64,000 bases of DNA from an uncultured Myroides sp. (GCA_913777665.1 CAJYTF010000015.1:1-64000); one strand, 5' to 3'. Shown: positions 7,665 through 15,991, counted from the first letter of the stretch. Translations and numbers: made by a program. Notes: generated by a model from the letters alone, not told the origin.

Positions 7665-8918
7665 TTAGTTTTCTAATTTTTTAACTAAAACACAAGCATT
7701 GTGTCCGCCAAAACCAAACGTATTACTCATTAGAACCTTAACATCGCGTTTTTGTGCTTTGTTAAACGTAAAGTTTAGTTTAGGGTCAATGTTTTCATCA
7801 TCGGTAAAATGGTTAATTGTTGGAGGAACGATTCCATGTTGAATTGCCAAAATACAAGATATAGCTTCTATAGCGCCGGTTGCACCTAATAAATGCCCGG
7901 TCATTGATTTTGTTGAATTCAAGTTCATTGTATAGGCGTGTTCACCAAAAACCTCTAAAATTGCTTTAGATTCTGCGATATCACCAAGCGGAGTTGATGT
8001 TCCGTGCATATTTACTCCATCAACATCTGTCGGTTTTAAACCGGCATCGCGCAAACAGTTTAACATTACATTTTTAGCACCTAAACCTTCTGGGTGTGGA
8101 GCTGTAATATGGTGAGCATCTGCACTCATACCACCGCCACCAATCTCACAATAGATTTTTGCGCCACGGGCAACTGCATGTTCGTATTCTTCTAAAACCA
8201 AAGCACCTGCACCTTCACCTAAAACAAATCCGTCACGGTCTTTATCCATTGGTCTTGATGCTGTTTTTGGATCATCGTTTCTTGTAGATAAAGCGTGCAT
8301 AGCGTTAAATCCGCCGATACCTGCAATAGTAACTGCAGCTTCAGATCCACCCGTAACAATAACATCTGCCATACCTAAACGAATGTAGTTAAAGGCATCG
8401 ATAATTGCATTGGTAGATGATGCACATGCTGAAACCGTTGTAAAGTTTGGTCCGCGCAGGTTGTATTTCATAGAAATTAATCCACCGGCAATATCTGCAA
8501 TCATTTTAGGAATAAAGAACGGATTGAATTTTGGCACACCGTTTCCTTGGTTAAAATTGGTAACCTCGTCTTGGAAAGTTTGTAAACCACCAATTCCTGA
8601 ACCCCAAATTACACCTGCACGGTCTGCATTCAATTTATCGAAATCAAAATTTGCATCTTCCATAGCTTCGGTTGCAGTAACCATAGCATATTGGGTATAG
8701 CGATCCATTTTTCTTGCTTCTTTCCTGTCGATAAAATCTTCAACATTAAAATCTTTAACCTCACAAGCAAATTGAGTTTTAAAGTTAGAAGCGTCAAAAT
8801 AGGTAATTGGCGCTGCGCCGCTTACTCCGTTAATAAGTCCGTCCCAGTAAGCTGCAACGTTATTTCCAATAGGAGTTAGGGCACCTAAACCAGTAACAAC
8901 AACTCGCTTTAAATTCAT
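7665..8918 (-). CDS. fabF: 3-oxoacyl-ACP synthase II
   Basis: Condensing enzyme that elongates acyl-ACP with malonyl-ACP in fatty acid synthesis. The 417-residue protein has the nucleophile in TVSACASS (Cys165), the first catalytic His in GTSTPLGD and the second in TGHLLGATGAIEA, and the glycine-rich SNTFGFGGHN end. It lies downstream of acpP, but the 170-nt gap between them holds two terminator-like hairpins, so some transcripts may stop before fabF. Confidence 0.97.
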   Translation of the reverse strand: MNLKRVVVTGLGALTPIGNNVAAYWDGLINGVSGAAPITYFDASNFKTQFACEVKDFNVEDFIDRKEARKMDRYTQYAMVTATEAMEDANFDFDKLNADRAGVIWGSGIGGLQTFQDEVTNFNQGNGVPKFNPFFIPKMIADIAGGLISMKYNLRGPNFTTVSACASSTNAIIDAFNYIRLGMADVIVTGGSEAAVTIAGIGGFNAMHALSTRNDDPKTASRPMDKDRDGFVLGEGAGALVLEEYEHAVARGAKIYCEIGGGGMSADAHHITAPHPEGLGAKNVMLNCLRDAGLKPTDVDGVNMHGTSTPLGDIAESKAILEVFGEHAYTMNLNSTKSMTGHLLGATGAIEAISCILAIQHGIVPPTINHFTDDENIDPKLNFTFNKAQKRDVKVLMSNTFGFGGHNACVLVKKLEN

Positions 8919-8944
8919 ATAAGTACATTTTAAATAAAAAAATA

Positions 8945-8980
8945 AAAACCCAAGTTTCTAAAAAGGCGAAACATTGGGTT
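8945..8980 (-). terminator. Hairpin in the acpP-fabF gap, proximal to fabF
   Basis: On the minus strand AACCCAATGTTTC and GAAACTTGGGTT pair around a short loop and are followed by TTTTATTTTTTTATTT. It meets the usual form of an intrinsic terminator only 27 nt before the fabF start, so it would attenuate read-through from acpP. Confidence 0.65.
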
Positions 8981-9047
8981 GCTATAATTTTACAGATTTA
9001 GATCTAATTTAATTTAATCTTAAACTTTGAAAAAGAAAAATAATAAC

Positions 9048-9079
9048 ACCCGTGCAATAATAAATTTACTGCACAGGCT
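9048..9079 (-). terminator. Hairpin just after acpP
   Basis: On the minus strand CCTGTGCAGTAAA pairs imperfectly with TTATTGCACGGG, followed by a T-rich tract. It lies 10 nt after the acpP stop and probably accounts for abundant monocistronic acpP mRNA. Confidence 0.6.
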
Positions 9080-9088
9080 TATTAGTTA

Positions 9089-9325
9089 TTATTTTTTAGC
9101 CTCTTCGATGTAAGAGATAGCTTGACCAACAGTAGCAATGTTTTCAGCTTGATCGTCTGGGATTTGAATATCAAATTCTTTTTCAAATTCCATGATTAGC
9201 TCAACAGTGTCTAATGAATCAGCTCCTAAATCATTTGTGAAGCTTGCTTCTGTTACAACTTCGTTTTCGTCAACTCCTAATTTGTCAACGATAATTGCTT
9301 TTACTCTTGATGCAATGTCTGACAT
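9089..9325 (-). CDS. acpP: Acyl carrier protein
   Basis: A 78-residue acidic protein that carries the growing acyl chain on a phosphopantetheine arm. The attachment site is [12 protein letters not shown], with Ser37 as the modified residue. Length and the four-helix pattern are canonical. A TATTTTTG -7 box lies on the minus strand at 9367-9360, giving a leader of about 30 nt. The gene is divergent from purN and heads the cluster with fabF and rnc. Confidence 0.97.
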   Translation of the reverse strand: MSDIASRVKAIIVDKLGVDENEVVTEASFTNDLGADSLDTVELIMEFEKEFDIQIPDDQAENIATVGQAISYIEEAKK

Positions 9326-9515
9326 AACCTTTTCTATTTTTTAAGTTTAATTGTTGTGGCAAAAATATAAAACTTTAATTTAAAACCACACTTTTAATTG
9401 TTTTTGTAACTGCGAAGTTAAAAAAATAATTTTTAAATGGATATTTTTTTCGATTTTTGTGCTGGTTAAATTAATTATTTAATCTTTAATATCCAATAAA
9501 AAGTATCGTAATTAT

Positions 9516-10079
9516 ATGAAAAACATTGTTTTATTAGCTTCAGGATCGGGAAGTAACGCAGAAAATATCATTAAATATTTTAGAGAAAAAAATAGTTTGC
9601 ACAACTTTCATATTATTACCAATAAAAAAGATGCTTTTGTTTTAGATCGAGCTAAAAAAATGAATGTTTCTGCCGAAGTAATTACAAAAAAGCAGAATGA
9701 TGAAGGAGTTTTGCTTGATAGAATTACTGAGTTAAAGCCCGATTTAATTGTTTTAGCAGGATATTTATTGTTGTTTCCTGCCGAAATTGTGGCTTTGTAT
9801 CCTAATAAAATAGTGAATATCCATCCGGCGCTTTTACCAAAATTCGGCGGAAAAGGCATGTACGGAAGTTTTGTACACGATGCCGTTGTTGCCAACAAAG
9901 AAACCGAAACCGGTATAACCATTCATTTTGTAAGCGAACATTATGATGAAGGTGCGGTGGTTTTTCAGGCTAAAACGCCGGTTGCTGAAACCGACACGGC
10001 TTTAGATGTTGCAGCTAAAGTTCATGAATTAGAATACGAGCATTTCCCGAAAGTAATTGAAAAATTGTTGAACGATTAA
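9516..10079 (+). CDS. purN: Phosphoribosylglycinamide formyltransferase
   Basis: Transfers the formyl group of 10-formyltetrahydrofolate to GAR, the third step of purine synthesis. The 187-residue protein begins with the LASGSGSNAENI phosphate-binding loop and carries the signature NIHPALLPKFGGKGMYG with the catalytic Asn/His, plus HFVSEHYDEG with the catalytic Asp. Its last 4 nt overlap the 3' end of the convergent gene at 10076, so the two transcripts must overlap. Confidence 0.96.
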   Translation: MKNIVLLASGSGSNAENIIKYFREKNSLHNFHIITNKKDAFVLDRAKKMNVSAEVITKKQNDEGVLLDRITELKPDLIVLAGYLLLFPAEIVALYPNKIVNIHPALLPKFGGKGMYGSFVHDAVVANKETETGITIHFVSEHYDEGAVVFQAKTPVAETDTALDVAAKVHELEYEHFPKVIEKLLND

Positions 10080-10585
10080 AACGATGTTCCAACACCTATA
10101 AGTATTTCGCCAATAAAATCTTCGGCTTCTTCGCGGTTTAGTAAACGACGAATACACTTTTCGCTTAACCACAGTTTAATAACATCGGTTAAAATATTGT
10201 GTGGATCTTCAAAAATAATATGATCGACTTTAGTACGCACTTTAGCCGATTTTTTACTTCCAACTTCGGTTATTTCCAATCTATTGAATAATGGTTTCGA
10301 AAATTTGTATTGCTTTTCCAGATACAGGTTGTTTTTATCATAACTGCCAATTTCAAACGATAAAGAATCATCAACAGCAAAAATAAGATCGTCTTCAAAA
10401 ACATAATAATCATTAATAATTACTTTGTTTCTTAAATCGATATCGGTATGATTGTAATCGTGACTGTCCCAAAGTCTTGCAAGGGTATCGTTCGGAATAT
10501 CGAAATAAATGGTATCGTTTTGTAAATATTGTGCGTTACTTTTCGTAAATAAAAAAATAAATAAAAGAGTTAAAAGTGATTTCAT
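10076..10585 (-). CDS. Secreted protein of unknown function, paralogue of the upstream gene
   Basis: A 169-residue protein with a clear signal peptide (MKSLLTLLFIFLFTKSNAQ). It shares layout and motifs with the gene just upstream: an RLWD element near residue 37, VFEDDLIFA, EIGSYDKNNLYLE and VIKLWLSEK. The two look like a tandem duplication that has diverged strongly. I do not recognise a domain. It starts 5 nt after the upstream gene's stop codon, so they form an operon. Its 3' end overlaps purN by 4 nt. Confidence 0.75.
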   Translation of the reverse strand: MKSLLTLLFIFLFTKSNAQYLQNDTIYFDIPNDTLARLWDSHDYNHTDIDLRNKVIINDYYVFEDDLIFAVDDSLSFEIGSYDKNNLYLEKQYKFSKPLFNRLEITEVGSKKSAKVRTKVDHIIFEDPHNILTDVIKLWLSEKCIRRLLNREEAEDFIGEILIGVGTSF

Positions 10586-10590
10586 GGTTT

Positions 10591-11109
10591 TTAAAAATTT
10601 GTTTCTTTGTCAATAGCTGGATCAATTGATACTCTTTTGTAAATTTGTCTTTCTAAAAAAAAGATTTCTTGTTGAAGGGCAGTCTTTAACGCCCAGAATT
10701 TCACAACTTCAGGTAGGTTATCGCTATTTTCTGTAAACTTGAATGTTTTTTTTACCTTTTTTAAAGGAATCCATTTTTCATTCCCTTTTTCTCGAACCGA
10801 TATTTTTCCTACGATTGAAATTTTCATTTCGTAAGTTTTTTCGTCTACTACAAGTTGTTCATTATTATAGAAACCTATTTCGGAAAAGTTGTCATTTTTT
10901 GGTTCAAAAAGATAACCATCCTCAAAAATAAAATCTTTATGAACCGCCTTGTTTTCAAAAACATCATATTCCATTAAAATTTCATAATCAATCCACAAAC
11001 GACCAATTCTATTGGCTAAATTATAATCAAAATTATAAATAGATGTATTATTTTGAGCAAAAATTGGAAACGATAAGAAGATGCAAAATAAAAGTATAAG
11101 TTTTTTCAT
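10591..11109 (-). CDS. Secreted protein of unknown function, first of a tandem pair
   Basis: A 172-residue protein with a signal peptide (MKKLILLFCIFLSFPIFAQ). Matching blocks with its neighbour are RLWIDYE, IFEDGYLFE, EIGFYNNEQLVVDE and VVKFWALK, in the same order and spacing. The middle third is rich in beta-prone and Lys residues, consistent with a small periplasmic or surface beta protein. No known domain is evident. It is divergent from rnhA with 75 nt between the starts. Confidence 0.75.
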   Translation of the reverse strand: MKKLILLFCIFLSFPIFAQNNTSIYNFDYNLANRIGRLWIDYEILMEYDVFENKAVHKDFIFEDGYLFEPKNDNFSEIGFYNNEQLVVDEKTYEMKISIVGKISVREKGNEKWIPLKKVKKTFKFTENSDNLPEVVKFWALKTALQQEIFFLERQIYKRVSIDPAIDKETNF

Positions 11110-11184
11110 GATTTAAGATTTTATATCCTGTATAACAAAAAAAATGCCAAAATAGAATTGTATTTTTGCGAAAACTGAAACTAC

Positions 11185-11655
11185 ATGCAACCCGAAATTC
11201 TTTTATATACCGATGGTTCATCGCGCGGAAATCCAGGTCCGGGTGGTTATGGTGTAATACTTCATTTAAACAACACCAAACATTACAAAGAGTTATCAAA
11301 AGGATATCGAAAAACAACCAATAACCGTATGGAATTGTTGGCTGTGATTGTTGGGTTAGAAGCTTTAACAAGAGATAATTTAACGGTTTTAGTAGTTTCA
11401 GATTCTAAATATGTAGTAGATTCGGTCACCAAAGGTTGGGTTTTTGGTTGGGAAAAGAAGGGTTTTACAGGTAAGAAAAATCCCGATTTATGGTTACGAT
11501 TTTTAAAGGTTTATCGGAAACATCAGGTAAAATTTCAATGGGTAAAAGGGCATAATAACCACCCAATGAACGAACGTTGCGATTTCTTGGCGGTTCAAGC
11601 ATCAAAAGAACCTAAATTACTGATAGATGAATGGTACGAAGAAAACGAAAATTAA
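11185..11655 (+). CDS. rnhA: Ribonuclease HI
   Basis: Degrades the RNA strand of RNA-DNA hybrids. All four catalytic acids are visible: Asp10 in LLYTDGSSRGNPGPGGYG, Glu50 in NNRMELLAVI, Asp73 in VVSDSKYVVDS and Asp133 in NERCDFLA, with the flexible-loop His123 in WVKGH. At 156 residues it is a standard single-domain RNase HI without the N-terminal hybrid-binding domain. A TATTTTTG -7 box lies at 11161-11168. Confidence 0.97.
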   Translation: MQPEILLYTDGSSRGNPGPGGYGVILHLNNTKHYKELSKGYRKTTNNRMELLAVIVGLEALTRDNLTVLVVSDSKYVVDSVTKGWVFGWEKKGFTGKKNPDLWLRFLKVYRKHQVKFQWVKGHNNHPMNERCDFLAVQASKEPKLLIDEWYEENEN

Positions 11656-11706
11656 GTGTGGATATAAATAATTATCAAAAAATTGTGCATGATGCTATTT
11701 TGGTGT

Positions 11707-11718
11707 AAATTTACATCA
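11707..11718. promoter_or_regulatory. Candidate operator of the parDE-like module
   Basis: The sequence TGTAAATTTACA is a perfect 12-bp palindrome 12 nt before the antitoxin start codon, an expected place for autoregulation by a ribbon-helix-helix dimer. Position and symmetry are seen; the binding is inferred. Confidence 0.45.
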
Positions 11719-11729
11719 AATGTAAAATT

Positions 11730-11957
11730 ATGGCACGACAAAGTATTTCTCTTACAGAACCTAACGATCAATGGTTAAAAAATCAAGTTGATAATAAAGA
11801 ATATGCCAGTAAAAGTGAGTTGGTTAATGATTTAATTAGACAAGCTCGCAAGCAAGAATGGATAAAGGAAAAATTAGAAAAAGCTGAAAAAAGTGGATTT
11901 ACCACTGACAGTAAAGAAGAAATTTTAAAATTGTCTAAAGAATTGCTTAATGGCTAA
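11730..11957 (+). CDS. ParD/CopG-like antitoxin
   Basis: A 75-residue protein with a ribbon-helix-helix N-terminus (SISLTEPNDQWLKNQVDNKE, then YASKSELVNDLIRQAR) and a C-terminal helical arm (EEILKLSKELLNG) that would wrap the toxin. It overlaps the downstream ParE-like gene by 8 nt. RHH antitoxins repress their own operon. Upstream, TTTTGGTGTAAATTTACATC includes the near-palindrome TGTAAATTTACA, a candidate operator. Confidence 0.88.
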   Translation: MARQSISLTEPNDQWLKNQVDNKEYASKSELVNDLIRQARKQEWIKEKLEKAEKSGFTTDSKEEILKLSKELLNG

Positions 11958-12237
11958 ATATAAGTTAAGTAATGCTGCTAAAGAAGATTTGATTAGAATT
12001 CATCATTACGGAGTTCAAAGATTTGGTATGCAGCAGGCAGATGCTTATTTTAACTCTTTCTTTGATCATTTTGAAATGATTTCTCGGCTACCTTTATCTT
12101 TTGAATCAGTCGATTTTATTAAGAAAGGTTATCGTCGGTGTGTTTGTGGTTCAGATGCTATTTACTATAAAGTAACCAATAATGTTGTTGAAATAATGAC
12201 AATTATTGGAAAGCAAGATTTTGAAAATAAACTTTAA
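11950..12237 (+). CDS. ParE/RelE-superfamily toxin
   Basis: A 95-residue toxin of the ParE branch. It begins YKLSNAAKEDLIRIHHYG, the helical hairpin typical of ParE, and ends with the core strands GYRRCVCGSDAIYYKVTNN and VVEIMTIIGKQDF. ParE toxins poison DNA gyrase, while related RelE proteins cut mRNA. The ParD-type partner points to the former. The start overlaps the antitoxin end by 8 nt, giving translational coupling. Confidence 0.88.
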   Translation: MAKYKLSNAAKEDLIRIHHYGVQRFGMQQADAYFNSFFDHFEMISRLPLSFESVDFIKKGYRRCVCGSDAIYYKVTNNVVEIMTIIGKQDFENKL

Positions 12238-12300
12238 ATACCGTATTTCTTCGCTTTAAATAAACGAAAATTAATCTATGTTAATGAATAACAAACGTGT

Positions 12301-12331
12301 TTGCGTATTAGTTGGTTTCGTATTATCTTTG
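12301..12331 (+). promoter_or_regulatory. Promoter of the PfkB kinase gene
   Basis: TTG at 12301-12303, a 20-nt spacer and TATCTTTG at 12324-12331 match the Bacteroidota promoter consensus on both boxes. Transcription would start near 12337, about 18 nt before the kinase ATG. This rules out the upstream TTG start codon, which lies in the promoter. Confidence 0.72.
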
Positions 12332-12354
12332 CATCTTCATTTACTAACAACTAT

Positions 12355-13284
12355 ATGAACAAATTATTGATTGTAGGAACGGTTGCTTATGATGCAATTG
12401 AAACACCTTTTGGTAAAACCGACAAAATTCTTGGTGGAGCCGCAACTTATATAGGTTTATCGGCATCGCATTTTAATGTAAAATCGGCAATTGTTTCTGT
12501 AGTTGGAGACGATTTTTCTCAAGAATATTTAGATTTATTATCAAGCAGAAACATTGATATTTCAGGAATCGAAATCGTAAAAGAAGGCAAAACTTTTTTC
12601 TGGAGCGGTTTATATCATAACGATTTAAATTCGCGCGATACTTTAGATACGCAGTTAAACGTTTTGGCAGATTTTAACCCGATTGTTCCAGAAGATTTTA
12701 AGGATTCTGATGTTATTATGCTGGGAAATTTACATCCTAATATCCAAATTGGTGTTTTAGATCAATTAACATCAAAACCAAAATTAGTTGTTTTAGATAC
12801 CATGAACTTTTGGATGGATTGTGCCTTGGAAGAATTAAAACAGGTTTTAAAACGTGTAGATGTTCTTACAATTAACGATGAAGAAGCACGCCAACTTTCT
12901 GGTGAATACTCATTGGTGAAAGCAGCAGAAATTATTCATACCATGGGACCAAAATTCGTGGTGATTAAAAAAGGAGAACACGGCGCGTTACTTTTTAACA
13001 ACGACCAAGTGTTTTTTGCACCGGCATTACCTTTAAAAGAAGTTTTTGATCCAACCGGAGCAGGCGATACGTTTGCCGGCGGTTTTTCGGGCTATTTGGC
13101 ACAACAAGGCAATGTTTCGTTCAATAATATGAAGAACGCGATTATACATGGTTCCAATCTGGCATCGTTCTGTGTTGAAAAATTCGGAACGCAGCGCATG
13201 GAAAGTTTAGAAAAAGAAGAAGTAAACGCACGTTTACAGCAGTTTAAAATGTTAACACAGTTCGATATAGAACTAGCGCAATAA
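12355..13284 (+). CDS. PfkB-family sugar/nucleoside kinase
   Basis: A 309-residue ribokinase-superfamily enzyme. It starts with GTVAYDAIETPFGKTDKILG, has the GGAATY substrate loop, and the C-terminal PfkB signature DPTGAGDTFAGGF with the catalytic Asp in GAGD. Substrate cannot be told from sequence; ribose, adenosine or another sugar is possible. The ATG at 12355 is chosen because a promoter lies just upstream. It is followed by a short terminator and then the amidophosphoribosyltransferase gene, a pairing that recurs in Flavobacteriia. Confidence 0.9.
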   Translation: MNKLLIVGTVAYDAIETPFGKTDKILGGAATYIGLSASHFNVKSAIVSVVGDDFSQEYLDLLSSRNIDISGIEIVKEGKTFFWSGLYHNDLNSRDTLDTQLNVLADFNPIVPEDFKDSDVIMLGNLHPNIQIGVLDQLTSKPKLVVLDTMNFWMDCALEELKQVLKRVDVLTINDEEARQLSGEYSLVKAAEIIHTMGPKFVVIKKGEHGALLFNNDQVFFAPALPLKEVFDPTGAGDTFAGGFSGYLAQQGNVSFNNMKNAIIHGSNLASFCVEKFGTQRMESLEKEEVNARLQQFKMLTQFDIELAQ

Positions 13285-13290
13285 AAACAG

Positions 13291-13316
13291 AAAGCCCAAA
13301 TTATGGGCTTTTTTTG
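13291..13316 (+). terminator. Terminator after the PfkB kinase gene
   Basis: AAGCCCA and TGGGCTT pair around AATTA and run into seven T residues. It separates the kinase from the downstream purF-like gene. Confidence 0.85.
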
Positions 13317-13348
13317 GTTTAACAACAATAACACAACAACATACAACA

Positions 13349-15250
13349 ATGAGCGACGCTATAAAACACGAATGTGGTATTGCACTTTTAAGATTAAAGA
13401 AACCGTTGTCTTTTTATAAAGAAAAATACGGATCAAGTTTTTATGCAATCCAAAAAATGTACCTGCTAATGGAAAAGCAGCACAACCGCGGACAAGACGG
13501 GGCAGGTTTGGCAAGCATTAAGTTAGATATGGAACCGGGTGAGCGTTATATCAGCCGAGTTCGATCTAACAAAACATCTCCAATTCAAGATATCTTTTCG
13601 CAAGTTAACGGAAGAATCAATCAAGAGTTAGAAGAAAATCCGGAATGGATGAACGATGTTGATGCACAGAAAAAACACATTCCTTATTTGGGCGAAGTGT
13701 TTTTGGGGCATGTACGTTACGGAACTTTCGGGAAAAATAACATAGAAAGCGTACATCCGTTTTTACGTCAGAACAACTGGATGCACCGTAACCTTATCGT
13801 AGCCGGAAATTTCAACTTAACCAATGTTAAAGAGTTGTTTGCTGATTTGGTTCGATTAGGACAACATCCAAAAGAAATGGCTGATACCGTTACGGTAATG
13901 GAAAAAATTGGTCATTTTTTAGATGATGAAGTAGAAGATCTGTACTTTGAATTACGCGATAAAGAAGGTTTGTCTAAAAAAGATGCTTCTCCGGTAATTG
14001 GCGAGCGTTTAGATATTGCGCGTATTTTACGCAGAGCGTCTAAAAACTGGGACGGTGGTTTTGCAATGGCAGGTATGTTGGGTCATGGCGATGCGTTTGT
14101 ATTGCGCGATCCGGCAGGAATTCGTCCGGCGTTTTATTACGAAGACGAAGAAATTGTTGTGGTAGCATCAGAACGTCCGGTGATTCAAACCGCATTTAAT
14201 GTTCCTTTCAACGAAATTAAAGAGTTGGATCCTGGGCATGCAATCATCATTAAAAAAGACGGACAGGTTTCTTTTGAAGAAATTTTAGAGCCTTTAGAAA
14301 GAAAAGCATGTTCGTTTGAACGTATTTATTTTTCAAGAGGAAACGATGCATCGATCTACCAAGAACGTAAAATGTTAGGTAGAACCATGATGCCTATGAT
14401 TTTGAAGGAATTGAATAACGATGTTGAAAATGCTGTATTCTCTTACATTCCTAATACTGCCGAAGTTTCGTATTTTGGAATGGTTGAAGGTGCGCAAGAG
14501 TTTTTAAATCAACAGAAAACCGAGCGTATTCTTGCTTTGAAAGATCAGTTAACGCCTGAAAAATTACACGAAATTCTTTCTAAAACCATTCGATCAGAAA
14601 AAATTACCATTAAAGATGCCAAGTTGCGTACCTTTATTACAGACGACAGCAACCGCGACGATATGGTAGAACATGTGTATGATGTTACGTATGGTGTAGT
14701 AAAACCAACCGATACGCTGATTGTTATTGATGACAGTATTGTGCGTGGAACTACCCTGAAAAAATCGATTGTGAAAATGTTAGATCGATTAAATCCTAAA
14801 AAAATCATTGTAGTTTCATCGGCTCCGCAAATTCGTTACCCTGATTGTTATGGTATCGATATGGCTAAAATGGATACGTTGATTGCTTTTAACGCTACTT
14901 TAGAATTGTTGAAAGATCGAAACATGTATCATATCATCGACGAAGTTTATGCGAAATGTAAAACACAAGAACATTTGCCAGATGCTGAAGTGACAAACTT
15001 TGTTAAAGAAATTTATGCACCGTTTACCGATGAAGAAATTTCTGATAAAATCTCTGAAATGTTGCATCCAGAAACCGTAAAAGCCGATTTAAAGATCATG
15101 TTTCAAACGGTAGAGAATCTGCATGTGTCTTGTCCTGATAACTTGGGCGACTGGTATTTTACTGGAAATTATCCAACAGCAGGTGGTAACCGCGTAGTAA
15201 ACCGTGCGTTTATGAACTTTGTAGAAGGTAACGATGCAAGAGCTTATTAA
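13349..15250 (+). CDS. purF: Amidophosphoribosyltransferase, long Bacteroidota form
   Basis: Glutamine PRPP amidotransferase, the first committed step of purine synthesis. At 633 residues it is longer than E. coli PurF (about 505). The nucleophile is Cys9 in HECGIALLR, so eight residues precede it and may be removed by processing. Other glutaminase motifs are HNRGQDGAGLA and GHVRYGTFG. The PRPP loop VIDDSIVRGTT lies near residues 458-468. Many Bacteroidetes encode this long class; whether it is the main PurF or a second paralogue cannot be decided from this window. Confidence 0.88.
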   Translation: MSDAIKHECGIALLRLKKPLSFYKEKYGSSFYAIQKMYLLMEKQHNRGQDGAGLASIKLDMEPGERYISRVRSNKTSPIQDIFSQVNGRINQELEENPEWMNDVDAQKKHIPYLGEVFLGHVRYGTFGKNNIESVHPFLRQNNWMHRNLIVAGNFNLTNVKELFADLVRLGQHPKEMADTVTVMEKIGHFLDDEVEDLYFELRDKEGLSKKDASPVIGERLDIARILRRASKNWDGGFAMAGMLGHGDAFVLRDPAGIRPAFYYEDEEIVVVASERPVIQTAFNVPFNEIKELDPGHAIIIKKDGQVSFEEILEPLERKACSFERIYFSRGNDASIYQERKMLGRTMMPMILKELNNDVENAVFSYIPNTAEVSYFGMVEGAQEFLNQQKTERILALKDQLTPEKLHEILSKTIRSEKITIKDAKLRTFITDDSNRDDMVEHVYDVTYGVVKPTDTLIVIDDSIVRGTTLKKSIVKMLDRLNPKKIIVVSSAPQIRYPDCYGIDMAKMDTLIAFNATLELLKDRNMYHIIDEVYAKCKTQEHLPDAEVTNFVKEIYAPFTDEEISDKISEMLHPETVKADLKIMFQTVENLHVSCPDNLGDWYFTGNYPTAGGNRVVNRAFMNFVEGNDARAY

Positions 15251-15370
15251 GATTATAAAAAATCCTTGTCAAACCGCACTCGATGCGGTTTCGCATCATA
15301 TTTATTCTCTTGTTAGATGCTGAATCAAGTTCAGCATGACCGGGAAGTTAAAAATAATTATCATTTATTA

Positions 15371-15402
15371 AAGCATCAGGTGAAAATCTTGATGCTTTTT
15401 TG
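15371..15402 (+). terminator. Terminator after the purF-like gene
   Basis: AAGCATCA(GG) and (CT)TGATGCTT pair around TGAAAAT, followed by a T-run. Between the purF stop and this hairpin (15251-15370) lie two further inverted repeats (AACCGCA-CTCGA-TGCGGTT and ATGCTGAA-TCAAG-TTCAGCAT). They resemble dispersed intergenic repeats of Bacteroidota. No gene is seen there. Confidence 0.8.
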
Positions 15403-15464
15403 TTTACCTCAAAAATCAATCGGTTTACCTGCATTCAAATAAAATTTTCTCTGGTTTTAAACTT

Positions 15465-15479
15465 TGGCACGGCAATTGG
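15465..15479 (+). promoter_or_regulatory. Sigma-54-like (RpoN) promoter
   Basis: TGGCACG, four bases, then TTGG matches the -24/-12 consensus TGGCACG-N4-TTGC with only the last C changed. The -24 GG and -12 element have the invariant 10-bp spacing. Transcription would start near 15490, giving a 37-nt leader for the gene at 15527. No TTG/TAnnTTTG promoter is evident nearby. rpoN itself is outside the window. Confidence 0.55.
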
Positions 15480-15526
15480 AATTCACTAATCAAACAACAA
15501 GTTTAAAACATAAAAAATTAGAAATC

Positions 15527-15907
15527 ATGAGAACAATAATTACACTAGCAGTATTAGCTTTAGGATTAAGCGGATTTGCACAGCAACGCCAAATGGTAAG
15601 AACCGATAACAGATACCAAGAAAACCGTTACAGCCAACAATATAACAACAGATACGGAAACTATAGTTTTTCTCGTTTAGATTTATCAAACCGCCAAGAA
15701 CGCATGTTGGTTGATATTTTGAAAGACAAACAAAACGACGAACGTTATATTATTAGAAAATACAGAAATCCAGAGCAAAAACTACGTATGTTAGACCGTG
15801 AGTACGATCGTAAAATTCAAAATCTGTTAAGCAGATCTCAATACGATAAATGGAGTAGAATTTATGCATACCAATACGAAGCTTATGGAAACAAACGCTG
15901 GTCATAA
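15527..15907 (+). CDS. Small basic secreted protein, Spy-like
   Basis: A 126-residue protein with a signal peptide (MRTIITLAVLALGLSGFAQ). The mature part is rich in Arg, Tyr, Gln and Asn, with two helical stretches (RQERMLVDILKDKQNDERY and EQKLRMLDREYDRKIQNLL) ending in SRSQYDKW. That last element resembles the LTxxQ/QYxKW motif of Spy/CpxP-type periplasmic proteins. The ATG at 15527 is chosen because the signal peptide starts there; the longer reading frame begins inside the sigma-54-like promoter. Function is inferred only; an envelope stress role would fit. Confidence 0.75.
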   Translation: MRTIITLAVLALGLSGFAQQRQMVRTDNRYQENRYSQQYNNRYGNYSFSRLDLSNRQERMLVDILKDKQNDERYIIRKYRNPEQKLRMLDREYDRKIQNLLSRSQYDKWSRIYAYQYEAYGNKRWS

Positions 15908-15931
15908 TCAACCTTTATATTTTTTAAGATG

Positions 15932-15972
15932 AAATCCCGATACTGATAAGATTAGTAATCGGGATTTTTTTG
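15932..15972 (+). terminator. Terminator of the Spy-like gene
   Basis: AAATCCCGATACT and AGTAATCGGGATTT form a stem followed by a T-run, 25 nt after the stop codon. Confidence 0.88.
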
Positions 15973-15991
15973 TTTTGATATGTTGAAAATA

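Noticed and set aside
12301..12354. Upstream TTG start extending the PfkB kinase by 18 residues
   Set aside because: The extension consists of the TTG/TATCTTTG promoter itself. The ATG at 12355 starts the normal family sequence.
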